In this document: positions 8,618 through 17,536 of the stretch, in pieces | Position numbering within the stretch: position 1 is the stretch's first letter | Layout of the letters: each line of letters starts with the position of its first letter | Source of the DNA: Bradyrhizobium sp. CCGUVB1N3 | GTDB taxonomy: Bacteria > Pseudomonadota > Alphaproteobacteria > Rhizobiales > Xanthobacteraceae | Assembly: GCF_024199925.1 (NCBI RefSeq) | Contig: NZ_JANADR010000001.1 | Coordinates: 4,216,001 to 4,280,000, forward strand | DNA length: 64,000 nt | Reading direction: 5' to 3' | Made by a program: the position numbers and the translations under genes | The notes under the pieces: model-generated | What the model was told of the DNA's origin: nothing | Seen by the model: only the letters and a program-made list of their open reading frames with translations | The model's database searches: none

Positions 8618-9070
8618 CTAATGGACGACCAACACCGGCACGCTTCCGTCCACCAGAACCTCCGATGTTTGACTCCCCAACAAAAATTTCCTGAGGCCGC
8701 GACGCCCGTGAGAGGCCATGACGATCAAGTCGCAGCCTCCAGACTTTGCTGTTTTGATGATCGCAGTAGCCGGGTGCGCATTCGGAACATGCAAGAGTTC
8801 TGCCGAGATCCCGATCTGCTCCGCCATGACTCGAGCTTCATCGAGGATTTTGCCCGCACGTTCCTTGCAGGCTGCGTCAAAGCTATCAACCTCCTTCTGC
8901 GAGGGAATCCATCCCGAGGCGTGTCCGCTCCCATAGTCGACCGGCAGCGGTTCCGTCACGGTGACGACTGTCACCTTGGCATTCAGGGCCTTTGCCAAGG
9001 CAATCCCATGCTCAACGCCTTTTCTCGCGACATCCGATCCGTCCGTGCTCAAGAGAATATTGGCGTACAT
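8618..9070 (-). CDS. Universal stress protein (UspA family)
   Basis: 150 aa, one Usp domain. MYANILLSTDGSDVARKGVEHG is the first strand and Asp of the nucleotide pocket, and the C terminus has the ATP-binding pattern G-x2-G-x9-G-S in SHGRRGLRKFLLGSQTSEVL. I chose the ATG at 9070 because GGGAG lies about 7 bases upstream; an earlier start adds 9 residues. ATP-binding Usp proteins help survival in stress and stationary or oxygen-limited conditions. It is followed 182 bases upstream by a second, only moderately similar usp gene on the same strand. Confidence 0.9.
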   Translation of the reverse strand: MYANILLSTDGSDVARKGVEHGIALAKALNAKVTVVTVTEPLPVDYGSGHASGWIPSQKEVDSFDAACKERAGKILDEARVMAEQIGISAELLHVPNAHPATAIIKTAKSGGCDLIVMASHGRRGLRKFLLGSQTSEVLVDGSVPVLVVH

Positions 9071-9252
9071 TCGGGGGCTCCCTTGCTCGTCGAACATTTT
9101 CCCTAAAGCTGCGAAGTACGGACGCGCCTCGGATAGTCAGCTCATGAAGGTAGACCGGAAGCGAATGGCAAGCCTTCAGACGGGCGGTTTTGACCGCAAC
9201 CGGATATCAGCTCCAACGCCCGGCGCATTGATCTGACCCACCGAGTGGTCCC

Positions 9253-9681
9253 TCACTGACAAACGAGCACGGGGGTTTTCGCCTGCGTCAGCACCTTGTT
9301 CGTCACGCTGCCGATGAGAAGCATGGAAAGTCCGCTGCGCCCATGCGATGACATGACGATGAGATCGCAGCCTTTGTCTTCGGCTGCTGCGATGATGGCT
9401 TGATGGGGGTGCCCGCTCTCCACTTGAATCGTCTCGCAGGAAACGCCAGCTCCCTTTGCCGCCTTTGCCGCGCGATCCAACACGCTCCTGGCCTGTTCCT
9501 TGCGCACTTCAGCATATGTCGCGACGGCTTCAAGGAACCGCCCTGTTAATTCTGAAAACGGTTCCACGACGAAGATGACGGAAACCTTGGCGCCAAGGGA
9601 TTTCGCCAGCGCCAAGCCATGCGCCACCCCATGCTCCGCGAGTTCCGACCCATCTGTCGGAATGAGAATATGCCGGTACAT
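9253..9681 (-). CDS. Universal stress protein (UspA family)
   Basis: 142 aa, a single Usp domain. It begins MYRHILIPTDGSELAEHGV and ends with SHGRSGLSMLLIGSVTNKVL, the ATP-binding G-x2-G-x9-G-S signature. GGGAGGTG precedes the ATG by about 5 bases. A FixK/FNR-like box lies at 9751-9764, centred about 76 bases upstream of the start codon. That distance would allow a promoter with the box near -41 and a leader of about 35 bases. Control by oxygen limitation is therefore a reasonable inference, in line with usp genes in the FixK2 regulon of rhizobia. Confidence 0.92.
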   Translation of the reverse strand: MYRHILIPTDGSELAEHGVAHGLALAKSLGAKVSVIFVVEPFSELTGRFLEAVATYAEVRKEQARSVLDRAAKAAKGAGVSCETIQVESGHPHQAIIAAAEDKGCDLIVMSSHGRSGLSMLLIGSVTNKVLTQAKTPVLVCQ

Positions 9682-9750
9682 GCTTCACCTCCCGATTGTC
9701 CGGACGTATCGCTACCTTCCGAAGGTTGCGCCCACGTTCCGGAGACCGTC

Positions 9751-9764
9751 TTGAGATAAATCAA
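9751..9764. promoter_or_regulatory. Candidate FixK/FNR box upstream of usp
   Basis: TTGAGATAAATCAA matches the FixK/FNR consensus TTGAT-N4-ATCAA at 9 of 10 fixed positions. It is centred 76 bases upstream of the start of the usp gene ending at 9253, a workable place for a class II activator site. Confidence 0.55.
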
Positions 9765-9835
9765 TCTATTGCGCGGCGCCGTTTGCGAGATCCCGGATTT
9801 CGCTTCGCCGGGCTACAAGGCGGACCTCGACGTGT

Positions 9836-11353
9836 TTAGCCTGCCCGCATCATCGTCTTCTTGTTATCTGTGGCCGGGGCGGATCGATCCTCAAGCTCCG
9901 CCCACAGGCGGAAGCGCTCGCCGTCATTGAGGCGAGCAACATGGAATGGCCGGTCGAAGATGGCGAGAGGCTCCTTGCCGAGCTCGAACCGCGGCCAAGC
10001 GTCGTCTGTGTCAGGCGCGCCGGTCGCGACCAAGCGCAGCATGCTGGCCTGGAGGCGCGCCGCAACTTCGATATCGCCAGGCGTCATCGGGCCGCCCTTG
10101 CGCCGCAGGATGGGGCGATCGATGAAGTCAGGCAGGTGCGCCCAGACACAGGCATTGTCCGCGCCGTGCGTCGGCCCTTGCGACACGAAAGGCTCCAGCG
10201 TTGGGCGATGATCGAACCGGTTCAGCCAGACAGCACCGCCGGCCGCACTCTGATGGCGCGCAATCGCGGCCAGCGGCCGATGCCAGAATGCATCCGACAG
10301 CAACGCCTCGTAAGGATCTTCATCGGGACGCGCCGTCGCGCGATAGCAGCCGAGCAACCGCTCGAAGCCGGCGTCGCCGAAGGACGCACGGATGTGCCGC
10401 TCGGTAACGCCGATCATCGCGGCAGGCGGCGTGCTCTTCAAAAACATCACCATCTCGTCGCGGCAGGAGCCGAGCCAGAGTGAGGCATCGCGCAATGCGC
10501 CATCGGCGATCGCCGAGATCGGATCGCGCGGGATCACCGCACCATCGAGCACCGGGCCGAACACGGTGCCAGCTTCGGTTTCATCGGCCAGCCTGCGACC
10601 GACACTCTCCACCGCCGCGAAGAGCTGCGGCAGCGGCACCGTCGCAATGGCGCCCGCGTCGTTTTCAAGCTTGAGCTCCGCGATCACGCGCCGCGCGACT
10701 TCGTCAGCATGCGCGGGGTTCATGATGCCGCGGCCCGGCGCGCTGAAGGCGATGGCCCGCGCGAACTTGCCCTTCGCCTGAGGCAGGGTAGCCAGCGCGA
10801 TCACGATTGAAGCACCGGCGGACTGGCCGAACAGCGTCAGCGCATCGGGATCGCCGCCGAAATTCGCGATGTTGGCGCGCACCCAGTCGAGCGCAGCGAG
10901 CGCATCCGACATTGCGAGATTGTTGGCCTCCACCAGCCTGGCACCGAGGCGATGCAGTTGCAGGAAGCCGAGCGGCCCGAGCCGGTAGTTGATGGTGACG
11001 ATGACGGCAGGCCCCTGCGCTGCCAGGAAGCTGCCGTCATAGTCGGCGCCGCCGCCGGTGACGAAGGCGCCGCCATGGATGAAGAACAGCACCGGCAACG
11101 GCCGATCGGCCGCGGCCGGTGCGAAGATGTTCAGGCTGAGACAGGCGGCTTCATCCGCATGATCGAGATGGCCGGGCTGCGGCGCGTAGGCGCCGTATTC
11201 CGTGCAGGCGATCGGCTCCGACCAGGCGCGCGGCGGCACCGCTTTTGCGAAGCGCGGTGCGGTCGCATAGGGTACGCCCTTGAAGGCGCGCACGCCCTTC
11301 TGCGCGAGGCCGATGACCGGCCCGTTCGTGGTCGAAACTGCCTGCGTGAACAT
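9836..11353 (-). CDS. Type B carboxylesterase/lipase
   Basis: 505 aa, alpha/beta hydrolase of the carboxylesterase B (para-nitrobenzyl esterase) family. The nucleophile elbow is LFGQSAGASIV, the oxyanion-hole region is FFIHGGAFVTGG, and the probable catalytic His is in QGPTHGADNACVW. No signal peptide is visible, so it should be cytoplasmic. It starts 18 bases after the stop of the MHS-type transporter, with AGAGGTGA as ribosome site. The pair looks like an uptake-and-hydrolysis unit for an ester, controlled by the divergent TetR gene. The substrate is not predictable. Confidence 0.88.
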   Translation of the reverse strand: MFTQAVSTTNGPVIGLAQKGVRAFKGVPYATAPRFAKAVPPRAWSEPIACTEYGAYAPQPGHLDHADEAACLSLNIFAPAAADRPLPVLFFIHGGAFVTGGGADYDGSFLAAQGPAVIVTINYRLGPLGFLQLHRLGARLVEANNLAMSDALAALDWVRANIANFGGDPDALTLFGQSAGASIVIALATLPQAKGKFARAIAFSAPGRGIMNPAHADEVARRVIAELKLENDAGAIATVPLPQLFAAVESVGRRLADETEAGTVFGPVLDGAVIPRDPISAIADGALRDASLWLGSCRDEMVMFLKSTPPAAMIGVTERHIRASFGDAGFERLLGCYRATARPDEDPYEALLSDAFWHRPLAAIARHQSAAGGAVWLNRFDHRPTLEPFVSQGPTHGADNACVWAHLPDFIDRPILRRKGGPMTPGDIEVAARLQASMLRLVATGAPDTDDAWPRFELGKEPLAIFDRPFHVARLNDGERFRLWAELEDRSAPATDNKKTMMRAG

Positions 11354-11371
11354 GCGAACGTCACCTCTGCT

Positions 11372-12709
11372 CTAGCCGCGCCGCCTGCCGAGATCGGCAA
11401 TGTCGACCTTATGCGTCTCGCGCGCCGTCGCGGCGGCCGCGGCCGAGATCACGCAGCAGGCGGCGACGAAGGTCGCGACGGGAATCCACCCGTTCGGCCC
11501 CTCGCCGACCAGGCTCGCGCTCACCAGCGGCGTGAAGCCGGCGGCGAGGAAGCCGAGCTGCGTGCCGATCGCGGTGCCGGAATAACGCACGCGCGCCTCG
11601 AACATTTCCGCATAGAACGACGGCCAGATCGCGTTCGGCGCGGAGTAGACGATGTACAGGCCAATCGCGGCGGCGAAGATCGCGGGCGTGCTACCCGACG
11701 TCACTAGCATGAAATAGGGGAATAGCAGCACGGCACAGCCGAGCACGCCGCCGATGAACACCGGTTTGCGGCCGATCCGGTCGGCGAGCAAGGCCCAGAG
11801 CGGCTGCGCAATCAGCGCTACGACATTGCCGAGCACGCCGGCCCACAGCATGGTCGGACGCGCAACGCCGAACTTGCTGGTGGCATAGCCGAGTGCGAAC
11901 ACCGCGGTCAGGGTGCTGACGGTCGCGATCAGCGCGCAGACGATGACGCGCAGCACGTCGGGCCAGTAGTCGCGGAGCAGTGCAACCACGGGAAAGCGCG
12001 CGACCTGCGCCTTGTCCTTGATCTCTTCGAAGACCGGCGTCTCCGGCATGGTCCGCCGCACGAGGTAGGCGACCAGCAGCACCAGCGCGGAAAGCAGGAA
12101 CGGAATGCGCCAGCCCCAGCTCAGGAGCTGGTCTTCCGGCAGGCTCGAGACCGGGATGAACACCAGCGTCGCCAGGATCGCGCCCGCCTGGGTGCCGCTC
12201 AGCGTCCAGCTCGTGAAGAAGGCGCGGTTGGAGTTGGCGGAATGCTCGAGCGTCAGCGAGTTCGCGCCGCTCTGCTCGCCGGCCGCCGACAAGCCCTGCA
12301 ACAGGCGCAGCAGCGTCAGGATGATCGGCGCGGCACTGCCGATCGTCTTGGCATCCGGCAACAGGCCGATGGCAAGCGTCGAGGCGCCCATCACCACCAG
12401 CGTAAACAGCAGCACCGTCTTGCGGCCGATGCGGTCGCCGAAATGACCGAGGATAACGGCGCCGACCGGACGCGCAATATAGCCGATGCCGAAGGAGAGC
12501 AGCGCGAGCAGCGTCGCGGTCGCGGGATCGACGTTGGCGAAGAACACTTTTGGAAAGATCAGCGCGGCCGCAGTGCCGTAGATGAAGAAGTCGTAGTATT
12601 CGAGCATGCTGCCGACGAAGCTGACGAGCGCGGCGCGCTTCGGAAGCTTGTTCTGTACGCCTTCAGTTGCGGATGGTGCGTGCAACGATGCGGTTGACGT
12701 CAACGTCAT
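11372..12709 (-). CDS. MFS transporter, metabolite:H+ symporter (MHS) type
   Basis: 445 aa with about 12 hydrophobic segments. The opening VSFVGSMLEYYDFFIYGTAA is the hallmark of the MHS subfamily (ShiA, ProP, KgtP relatives), which move organic acids, shikimate, betaines or similar solutes with protons. Between TM2 and TM3 lies GHFGDRIGRKTVLLFTL, the MFS loop motif. I started at MTLTST (12709) because GGGGAGGAA lies directly upstream; an earlier start is less likely. It is the first gene of a two-gene unit with the esterase and is divergent from a TetR regulator. Confidence 0.88.
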   Translation of the reverse strand: MTLTSTASLHAPSATEGVQNKLPKRAALVSFVGSMLEYYDFFIYGTAAALIFPKVFFANVDPATATLLALLSFGIGYIARPVGAVILGHFGDRIGRKTVLLFTLVVMGASTLAIGLLPDAKTIGSAAPIILTLLRLLQGLSAAGEQSGANSLTLEHSANSNRAFFTSWTLSGTQAGAILATLVFIPVSSLPEDQLLSWGWRIPFLLSALVLLVAYLVRRTMPETPVFEEIKDKAQVARFPVVALLRDYWPDVLRVIVCALIATVSTLTAVFALGYATSKFGVARPTMLWAGVLGNVVALIAQPLWALLADRIGRKPVFIGGVLGCAVLLFPYFMLVTSGSTPAIFAAAIGLYIVYSAPNAIWPSFYAEMFEARVRYSGTAIGTQLGFLAAGFTPLVSASLVGEGPNGWIPVATFVAACCVISAAAAATARETHKVDIADLGRRRG

Positions 12710-12819
12710 GAAATTCCTCCCCGTGTGATGCGCGGCAGATCCCGCGTCGTTGCCGGCGACCACGTTGGGCTGCGCCGGTGCTGCGATGACTTGCCGTCAC
12801 TCTCTTTCCTTCATAATGT

Positions 12820-12833
12820 ACGAACTAGTACGT
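12820..12833. promoter_or_regulatory. Candidate TetR operator
   Basis: ACGAACTAGTACGT is a 14-bp palindrome with one mismatched pair, centred on ACTAGT. It lies in the AT-richest part of the divergent region between the MHS transporter and the TetR gene, where a repressor would cover both promoters. Confidence 0.45.
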
Positions 12834-12924
12834 TTATGCAAGGCCGCATCGAAGCCCCGCCCGGAGTTGCGAAATTTGCCTTCACCTTCAAGGTGATCCA
12901 TAGAAACGCGTGGGAGAAACAGTG

Positions 12925-13581
12925 ATGCTGAAGCGCATGCCCCCTGCCCACAAGCGCACCAACGACCCCGAGCGCACCAAGCGCGACATCATCGAAGTGG
13001 CGACGCAGGAATTCGCCTCCGAGGGCTATTCCGGCGCGCGGGTCGACGCGATCGCGGCGCGCACCCGCACCTCCAAGCGGATGATCTATTACTATTTCGG
13101 CGGCAAGGAGCAGCTCTATCTCGCGGTGCTGGCGGAGGCCTATCGCAACATCCGCGCGCTGGAGGACCAGCTCGACATCGAGCGCTGCGACGCGCCCGAG
13201 GGCTTGCGGCGGCTGATCGAGGCGACCTTCGACCATGACGAGCGCAATCCGAACTTCATCCGCCTCGTCAGCATCGAGAACATCCACCACGGCAAGCATC
13301 TGAAGCAGAATCCGCAACTGCGCCAGCTCAACGCCAGCGTGATCTCAACGCTGGACCGGATCCTCGCCCGTGGTCGCAAGGAAGGCATCTTCCGCAACGA
13401 CGTCGACGCCGTCGACCTACATCTTGCCATCAGCTCCTACTGCTTCTTCCGCGTCGCCAACCGCCACACCTTCGGCGCCCTGTTCGACCGCGATTTGAGC
13501 GAGCCGAAAGTGCTGGCAAAGAGCCGGACGCAGATCGTGGAGATGATCTTGGCGTGGCTGGGGGCGAAGGCGAGCGAGTAG
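12925..13581 (+). CDS. TetR-family transcriptional regulator
   Basis: 218 aa. The N-terminal helix-turn-helix is RDIIEVATQEFASEGYSGARVDAIAARTRTSKRMIYYYFGGKEQLY, in separate motifs AIAARTRTSKRMIYYYF and GGKEQL that are classic for TetR. The C-terminal part is the helical effector domain. The ATG at 12925 has GGAG 8 bases upstream; an in-frame GTG at 12910 is an alternative. It diverges from the MHS transporter and esterase genes, which it most likely represses until an effector binds. Confidence 0.9.
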   Translation: MLKRMPPAHKRTNDPERTKRDIIEVATQEFASEGYSGARVDAIAARTRTSKRMIYYYFGGKEQLYLAVLAEAYRNIRALEDQLDIERCDAPEGLRRLIEATFDHDERNPNFIRLVSIENIHHGKHLKQNPQLRQLNASVISTLDRILARGRKEGIFRNDVDAVDLHLAISSYCFFRVANRHTFGALFDRDLSEPKVLAKSRTQIVEMILAWLGAKASE

Positions 13582-13640
13582 CAATGCTAGCTAAAGCGTG
13601 ATGAGTTTTGGGTGAATCGATGCGAGCCGAGAGCTCAGAA

Positions 13641-13663
13641 CACCTCTCCCGTAGGGAGAGGTG
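13641..13663. terminator. Hairpin between convergent genes, likely bidirectional terminator
   Basis: CACCTCTCCC and GGGAGAGGTG form a perfect 10-bp stem with loop GTA. It lies between the TetR gene and the disrupted sulfatase gene, which converge. There is no long T run. This CTCTCCC/GGGAGAG hairpin may also be a dispersed repeat. Confidence 0.55.
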
Positions 13664-14503
13664 AACCCCGGACGGCCGAAGGTCGCCGTATCTGTGCGTC
13701 AATTGCCGGTGGGCATCGCAATGTGGACGCCTTCCTTCGCGAGTTGCTCCCTGACCCACTGGAACTTCTGGTAGTTCGAGATGGTGATGGGACCGGTATA
13801 GCCGAAGCCCTGGAGCTTACGCGGCGGGTAATCGACGTAGGACTTCATGAGCTTTTTTAGTTGTTCTTCCATTACCGGAGCGATCCAGGTGCTTTCGGTG
13901 AAGTTGTTCATGAAGATGTCGTAACGCTCCTGCGGGTCCGCCCACAGATCGAAGATTTGAGGCGCGGTGGCGACATATTTCTCAGCGCCTTTCCAGCCCA
14001 GGTTCGTGTCGACGGCCAAGCCTCCGGTCAAGGCCCCGTCGTCACCACGCAGATTGAAGACAAATTTCCAGTTGTGCCAGCGGAAGGCACCGGGACTGAG
14101 CTCATCCTCTGTAAAGTAGAACCAGGATTCTCGGGCGAACTTGCCCGCGTCGAACAGGATCGGCGACATGTCGTAGCTGTCGAAGATGATGGGTTGCCCA
14201 TCGCGGTCCTTGTCCGGAAGCTTTACGTCGGCAAGGGACGCGAACGTGGCCATGAAGTCCAAGCCGCCGACAATGTCGTGATTCTTCGTGTTGGCCTTGA
14301 TCTTGGGGCCCCAGGCAATGGCTGGCACACGGTTGCCACCTTCGCGCACCGTCCCCTTGGTCCCACGGAACGGCGTATAACCGGCGTCAGGGTAGACGTC
14401 CTGCCAGGCGCCATTGTCCGTGGTCCAGAAGATATACGTGTTCTTGTCTAGGCTGAACCGCCACGGGTTTGCCGGAGGCTCCAACTCCTGAGAGGATGGA
14501 GCC

Positions 14504-14833
14504 ATGACAAGCAAGACGACGAACAAGTTTTCACCCGAGGTCCGGGCTCGTGCGGTTCGGATGGTTCTGGATCATGCGAGCGAGCACCCGTCGCGGTGGG
14601 CGGCCGTGACCTCGATTGCGGCCAAGATCGGCTGCACACCGCAGACGCTGCACGACTGGGTCAAGAGGGACGAAGTCGATAGCGGACACCGGGCCGGCGT
14701 TCCGACCGACATGGCCGAGAAGCTGAAGGCGCTGGAGCGGGAGAACCGTGAGCTTCGGCAGGCGAATGAGATCCTGCGCAAGGCGAGCGCGTATTTTGCG
14801 ATGGCGGAGCTCGACCGCCGGTCCAAGCCATGA
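14504..14833 (+). CDS. IS3-family transposase OrfA
   Basis: 109 aa. A helix-turn-helix region ([19 protein letters not shown]) is followed by a leucine-zipper-like coiled coil ([20 protein letters not shown]), which is the standard layout of IS3 OrfA. This protein binds the element ends. Its stop TGA overlaps the ATG of orfB (ATGA at 14830-14833). The two frames differ by -1, so an OrfAB fusion by programmed frameshift is expected from the family; I could not pin the slippery site with certainty. Confidence 0.93.
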   Translation: MTSKTTNKFSPEVRARAVRMVLDHASEHPSRWAAVTSIAAKIGCTPQTLHDWVKRDEVDSGHRAGVPTDMAEKLKALERENRELRQANEILRKASAYFAMAELDRRSKP

Positions 14834-15735
14834 TCGCCTTCATCGACGATCATCGTGGGGCGCATGGGGTCGAGCCGATCTGCAAGGTCTTGCCGATCGC
14901 CCCTTCGACCTACCACGCCCATGTGGCCAGGCGGCGCGATCCTGCCAGGCTGTCGGCGCGCGCCAGGCAGGACGCTACCCTGAAGATCGAGGTTCGGCGG
15001 GTGTTCGATGAGAACTTCCGGGTCTATGGCGTGCGCAAGGTCTGGCGGCAGCTCGAGCGGGAAGGCTTCGATGTTGCCCGCTGCACGGTGGCGCGACTGA
15101 TGCGGGACATGGGTTTGCAAGGAGTCATCCGCGGCAAACCCGTCAAGACCACGATCAGCGACAAGGCCGCGCCATGCCCGCTGGATCACGTCAACCGCCA
15201 GTTCAGGGCGCCAAGGCCGAACGTTCTTTGGCTCTCCGACTTCACCTATGTCGCGACCTGGACCGGCTTCGTCTACGTCGCCTTCGTCATCGATGCCTAC
15301 GCCCGCAGGATCGTGGGGTGGCGGGTCTCGCGCACGGCGCATGCGGGCTTCGTGCTCGATGCGCTGGAACAGGCCCTGCACGATCGCCGGCCGGTCCATC
15401 GCGGCGGGCTCGTGCACCACAGCGACAGGGGCAGCCAATACGTCTCGATCAAATACACCGAGCGTCTGGCTGAAGCTGGTATCGAACCTTCTGTCGGCAG
15501 CGTCGGGGACTCCTATGACAACGCTCTCGCCGAAACCATCAACGGCCTCTACAAGGCCGAGGTGATCCATCGGCGCGGGCCATGGCGCAGCTTCGAGTCC
15601 GTCGAGTTCGCGACGCTGGAATGGGTGGACTGGTTCAACAACCGAAGGCTCCTCGAGCCCATCGGCAACATCCCGCCGGCCGAAGCCGAGCAACGCTACT
15701 ACGCCATGCTGGAACAACCCGCCATGGCGGCATAA
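14830..15735 (+). CDS. IS3-family transposase OrfB (DDE integrase core)
   Basis: 301 aa. After an HTH_21-type region ([20 protein letters not shown]) comes the retroviral-type integrase core. The three catalytic acids are Asp in [12 protein letters not shown], Asp in [12 protein letters not shown] and Glu in [15 protein letters not shown]. The length and all motifs are intact, so the copy should be functional. It is encoded opposite to the sulfatase gene that it interrupts. Confidence 0.94.
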   Translation: MIAFIDDHRGAHGVEPICKVLPIAPSTYHAHVARRRDPARLSARARQDATLKIEVRRVFDENFRVYGVRKVWRQLEREGFDVARCTVARLMRDMGLQGVIRGKPVKTTISDKAAPCPLDHVNRQFRAPRPNVLWLSDFTYVATWTGFVYVAFVIDAYARRIVGWRVSRTAHAGFVLDALEQALHDRRPVHRGGLVHHSDRGSQYVSIKYTERLAEAGIEPSVGSVGDSYDNALAETINGLYKAEVIHRRGPWRSFESVEFATLEWVDWFNNRRLLEPIGNIPPAEAEQRYYAMLEQPAMAA

Positions 15736-16670
15736 CTTAAACCAAATTGCCTCCGGCAAACCCGGGGCGGTTCAAGGCCGAGTGCACGGACTTTATCCAT
15801 CACATGGCCGATATGCGTATCGGCTTCGACGAGAGAGTCCGCGTATTTGCTTTTCGATAGTGATTTATGAATGAAGTCGGGGTGCGGCAGGTTCGGCTGG
15901 TGCACCTTCATGAAGTTGACGCTCATGAAAAATGGCTGGCTCGAACGTGCGTTGCGGTCGAGATAGTCTAGCGCAGCTTGCTCGACATAGGTGTCCAGGA
16001 AGGGAATGCCGACAATACCCTGCTGCGGCGTGTTGACGTATTCGCCGTTGACCTTGAACTCCTCACGCGCGGGCTCCCCTGCGTTGCCCGATAGCGCCCC
16101 CTTGGTCACCTTCTGGAACAAAGCGCGCAGCTCAGTGGGCATGTTGGGAAACCACTCCGGATCACCGTAGGTGTAGGCGTTGAGGTGATAGAGAAACGCA
16201 TACTTCATTTCGTCATAGCCCTGGGCATTCGGTAGCGCGTAGTCGGCTTCACCCAGGTGCCACTTGCCGGTGAAAAAGGTCTTGTACCCCGCCGTCTTAA
16301 GCACGGATCCCAAAGTCCACTCCGCTTGCGGCAGCCCGCCGCCCTGTCCCTGGAAGGCCACCGTGGTCATGCCGCTGCGGTTCGGGAAGCGACCCGTCTG
16401 CATCGCCGCGCGGCCCGGCGTACAGCTCGGCTGGGCGTAGAACGAGAAGAACGTCATGCCTTCATTCGCAAGGCGATCGAGATTGGGGGTAGGCATACCG
16501 CGGCCTGGGCCACCGCCATAGGGGCCAGAGTCGCCGTATCCAAAGTCATCCGACACGATCAGGATAATGTTGGGCTTCTGCACTTGTTGAGAGAATGCGG
16601 GAGCGCATGCCATCATGGTGGCGGCGCACAAAACGACAAGATTGCCCTGGAGTTGTCTGAGCACGCTCAT

Positions 16671-17127
16671 GGTTGTTTCCTCGTTTGTGTGCTTCGAGGC
16701 CAAATGCAGCGTTGGTCCGACTTCGACCCGCGGTCGGTTTTGGGGGGAGCTGTCGGACGTTATTGACTAAAGACAGAGTGTCCCGCCCTTTTCTTGATCT
16801 AGATCAACCTGCCGCTGGTCACTAGCCGACGTGGGCTGAGGTCCGTTTCGGGTCAAAACCGGCGGTCAGCGCAATCATCGCATTGCGTCCGGTCTCCCGC
16901 AGACAGCCGACATGGCCACGGCTCGTTCGTTGTTCGGCTCAGGGCTAAATGGGGGCATTGGTGTTGCGTTCTATTTTGTGAGCGCAAGGAGCCTGCCATT
17001 CGGCCGATTATGCTCCACGAAGCGCGCTCGCCCTCCGACTGACCTGCTCGCGCTCATCCTGTACTCACAAATGCAAGCGTGGATGATGCGGCAATTGCCA
17101 CACCACCACGCATCGCCTTGAGATGGA
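16671..17127. other. Intergenic region upstream of the disrupted sulfatase
   Basis: These 457 bases hold no convincing gene. They lie between the sulfatase start and the stop of the cupin gene, both read on the minus strand. The one clear element is the perfect FixK/FNR-like palindrome at 16794-16807. The stretch around 16830-16870 (GGTCCGTTTCGGGTCAAAACC) resembles degenerate intergenic filler rather than a gene. Confidence 0.5.
16794..16807. promoter_or_regulatory. FixK/FNR-type box upstream of the sulfatase gene
   Basis: TTGATCTAGATCAA is a perfect 14-bp palindrome and matches the consensus TTGAT-N4-ATCAA at all ten fixed positions. Its centre is about 130 bases upstream of the sulfatase start. 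If it sits near -41, the leader would be about 90 bases. This implies control by low oxygen through a FixK2/FNR-type activator. Confidence 0.65.
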
Positions 17128-17496
17128 TTACTTGCGCTCGACAAGAAGGGCCCGACAATCCGTTTCACCAAGATTTTCGGCTGTATGCGAGGATGTGATT
17201 GGTCCCGCAGTCGCCACTCCCGCCTGGTTCTTCAACTCGCGGGTCGTGCCATCCGGATTGTGAACACGCACGGTGCAATCGTCGAGTGCGTAGACCACAA
17301 AGGGAAGCGGATGAGAATGCGGCTTATCCGTCGCACCCTTCTTCCAGGTGGCGACGATCACACGAAAGTTCTGATCTTCAAAGATCACCTTATAGACCGC
17401 CGGGTCGGCCTGATAAGTCGGAGCAGCGTCCTGCGCAGCGGCCGAACCGATCCAAATCGCTGCTGCACTCAGGCCAAGCATTGCACGTCGAACCAT
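17128..17496 (-). CDS. Small exported cupin-fold protein
   Basis: 122 aa. A signal peptide (MLGLSAAAIWIGSAAAQ) precedes a single cupin domain. The metal-ligand motif is KPHSHPLPFVVYALDD, and the second half has GPITSSHTAENLGETDC. I chose the ATG at 17496, which has AAAGGA 8 bases upstream, over a TTG two codons earlier. Proteins of this kind are common in soil alphaproteobacteria but have no assigned reaction. An IS1182-like element is inserted only about 40 bases upstream of the start, so the native promoter is probably cut off. Confidence 0.75.
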   Translation of the reverse strand: MVRRAMLGLSAAAIWIGSAAAQDAAPTYQADPAVYKVIFEDQNFRVIVATWKKGATDKPHSHPLPFVVYALDDCTVRVHNPDGTTRELKNQAGVATAGPITSSHTAENLGETDCRALLVERK

Positions 17497-17536
17497 ATCC
17501 AAATTCCTTTCAAGGGACGTATCGGAAGAAAAGCGC

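Larger units (their letters stand above)
14454..15774 (+). mobile_element. IS3-family insertion sequence (IS51-like), 1321 bp
   Basis: The ends are imperfect inverted repeats: TGAACCGCCACGGGTTTGCC at the left and TGAACCGCCCCGGGTTTGCC read inward from the right, continuing GGAGGC in both (26 bp, one mismatch). The element carries two overlapping genes, orfA and orfB, in the -1 frame relation usual for IS3. It sits inside a sulfatase gene with a 4-bp duplication. Assignment to the IS51 group rests on the orfB wording around [20 protein letters not shown]. Confidence 0.93.
14450..15778. repeat. Target-site duplication AGGC around the IS3-family element
   Basis: AGGC is found at 14450-14453 and again at 15775-15778, directly next to the two IS ends. 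Four bases is within the usual 3-4 bp range for the IS3 family, and removing one copy restores the sulfatase reading frame. Confidence 0.85.
13699..16670 (-). pseudogene. Periplasmic arylsulfatase gene interrupted by an IS3-family element
   Basis: The 5' part (16670 down to 15775) has a signal peptide (VVLCAATMMACAPAFSQQ), the metal-binding IILIVSDDFGYGD, and the sulfatase signature SCTPGRAAMQTGR with Cys83, the residue matured to formylglycine, then FTGKWHLGE. The 3' part (14453 down to 13699) continues with YIFWTTDNGAW and GTKGTVREGG. Between them lies an IS element at 14454-15774. Removing the element and one copy of the AGGC duplication rejoins the frame as RALGL-DKNTYIFW and gives one 548-aa sulfatase with no other lesion. 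The insertion thus looks recent. The ribosome site GAGGAAA supports the start at 16670. A FixK-like box lies about 130 bases upstream. The truncated product has lost the C-terminal half and should be inactive. Confidence 0.9.

Noticed and set aside
9228..9241. TTGATCTGACCCAC as a FixK box for the first usp gene
   Set aside because: Only one half-site matches; the other arm has no similarity to ATCAA.
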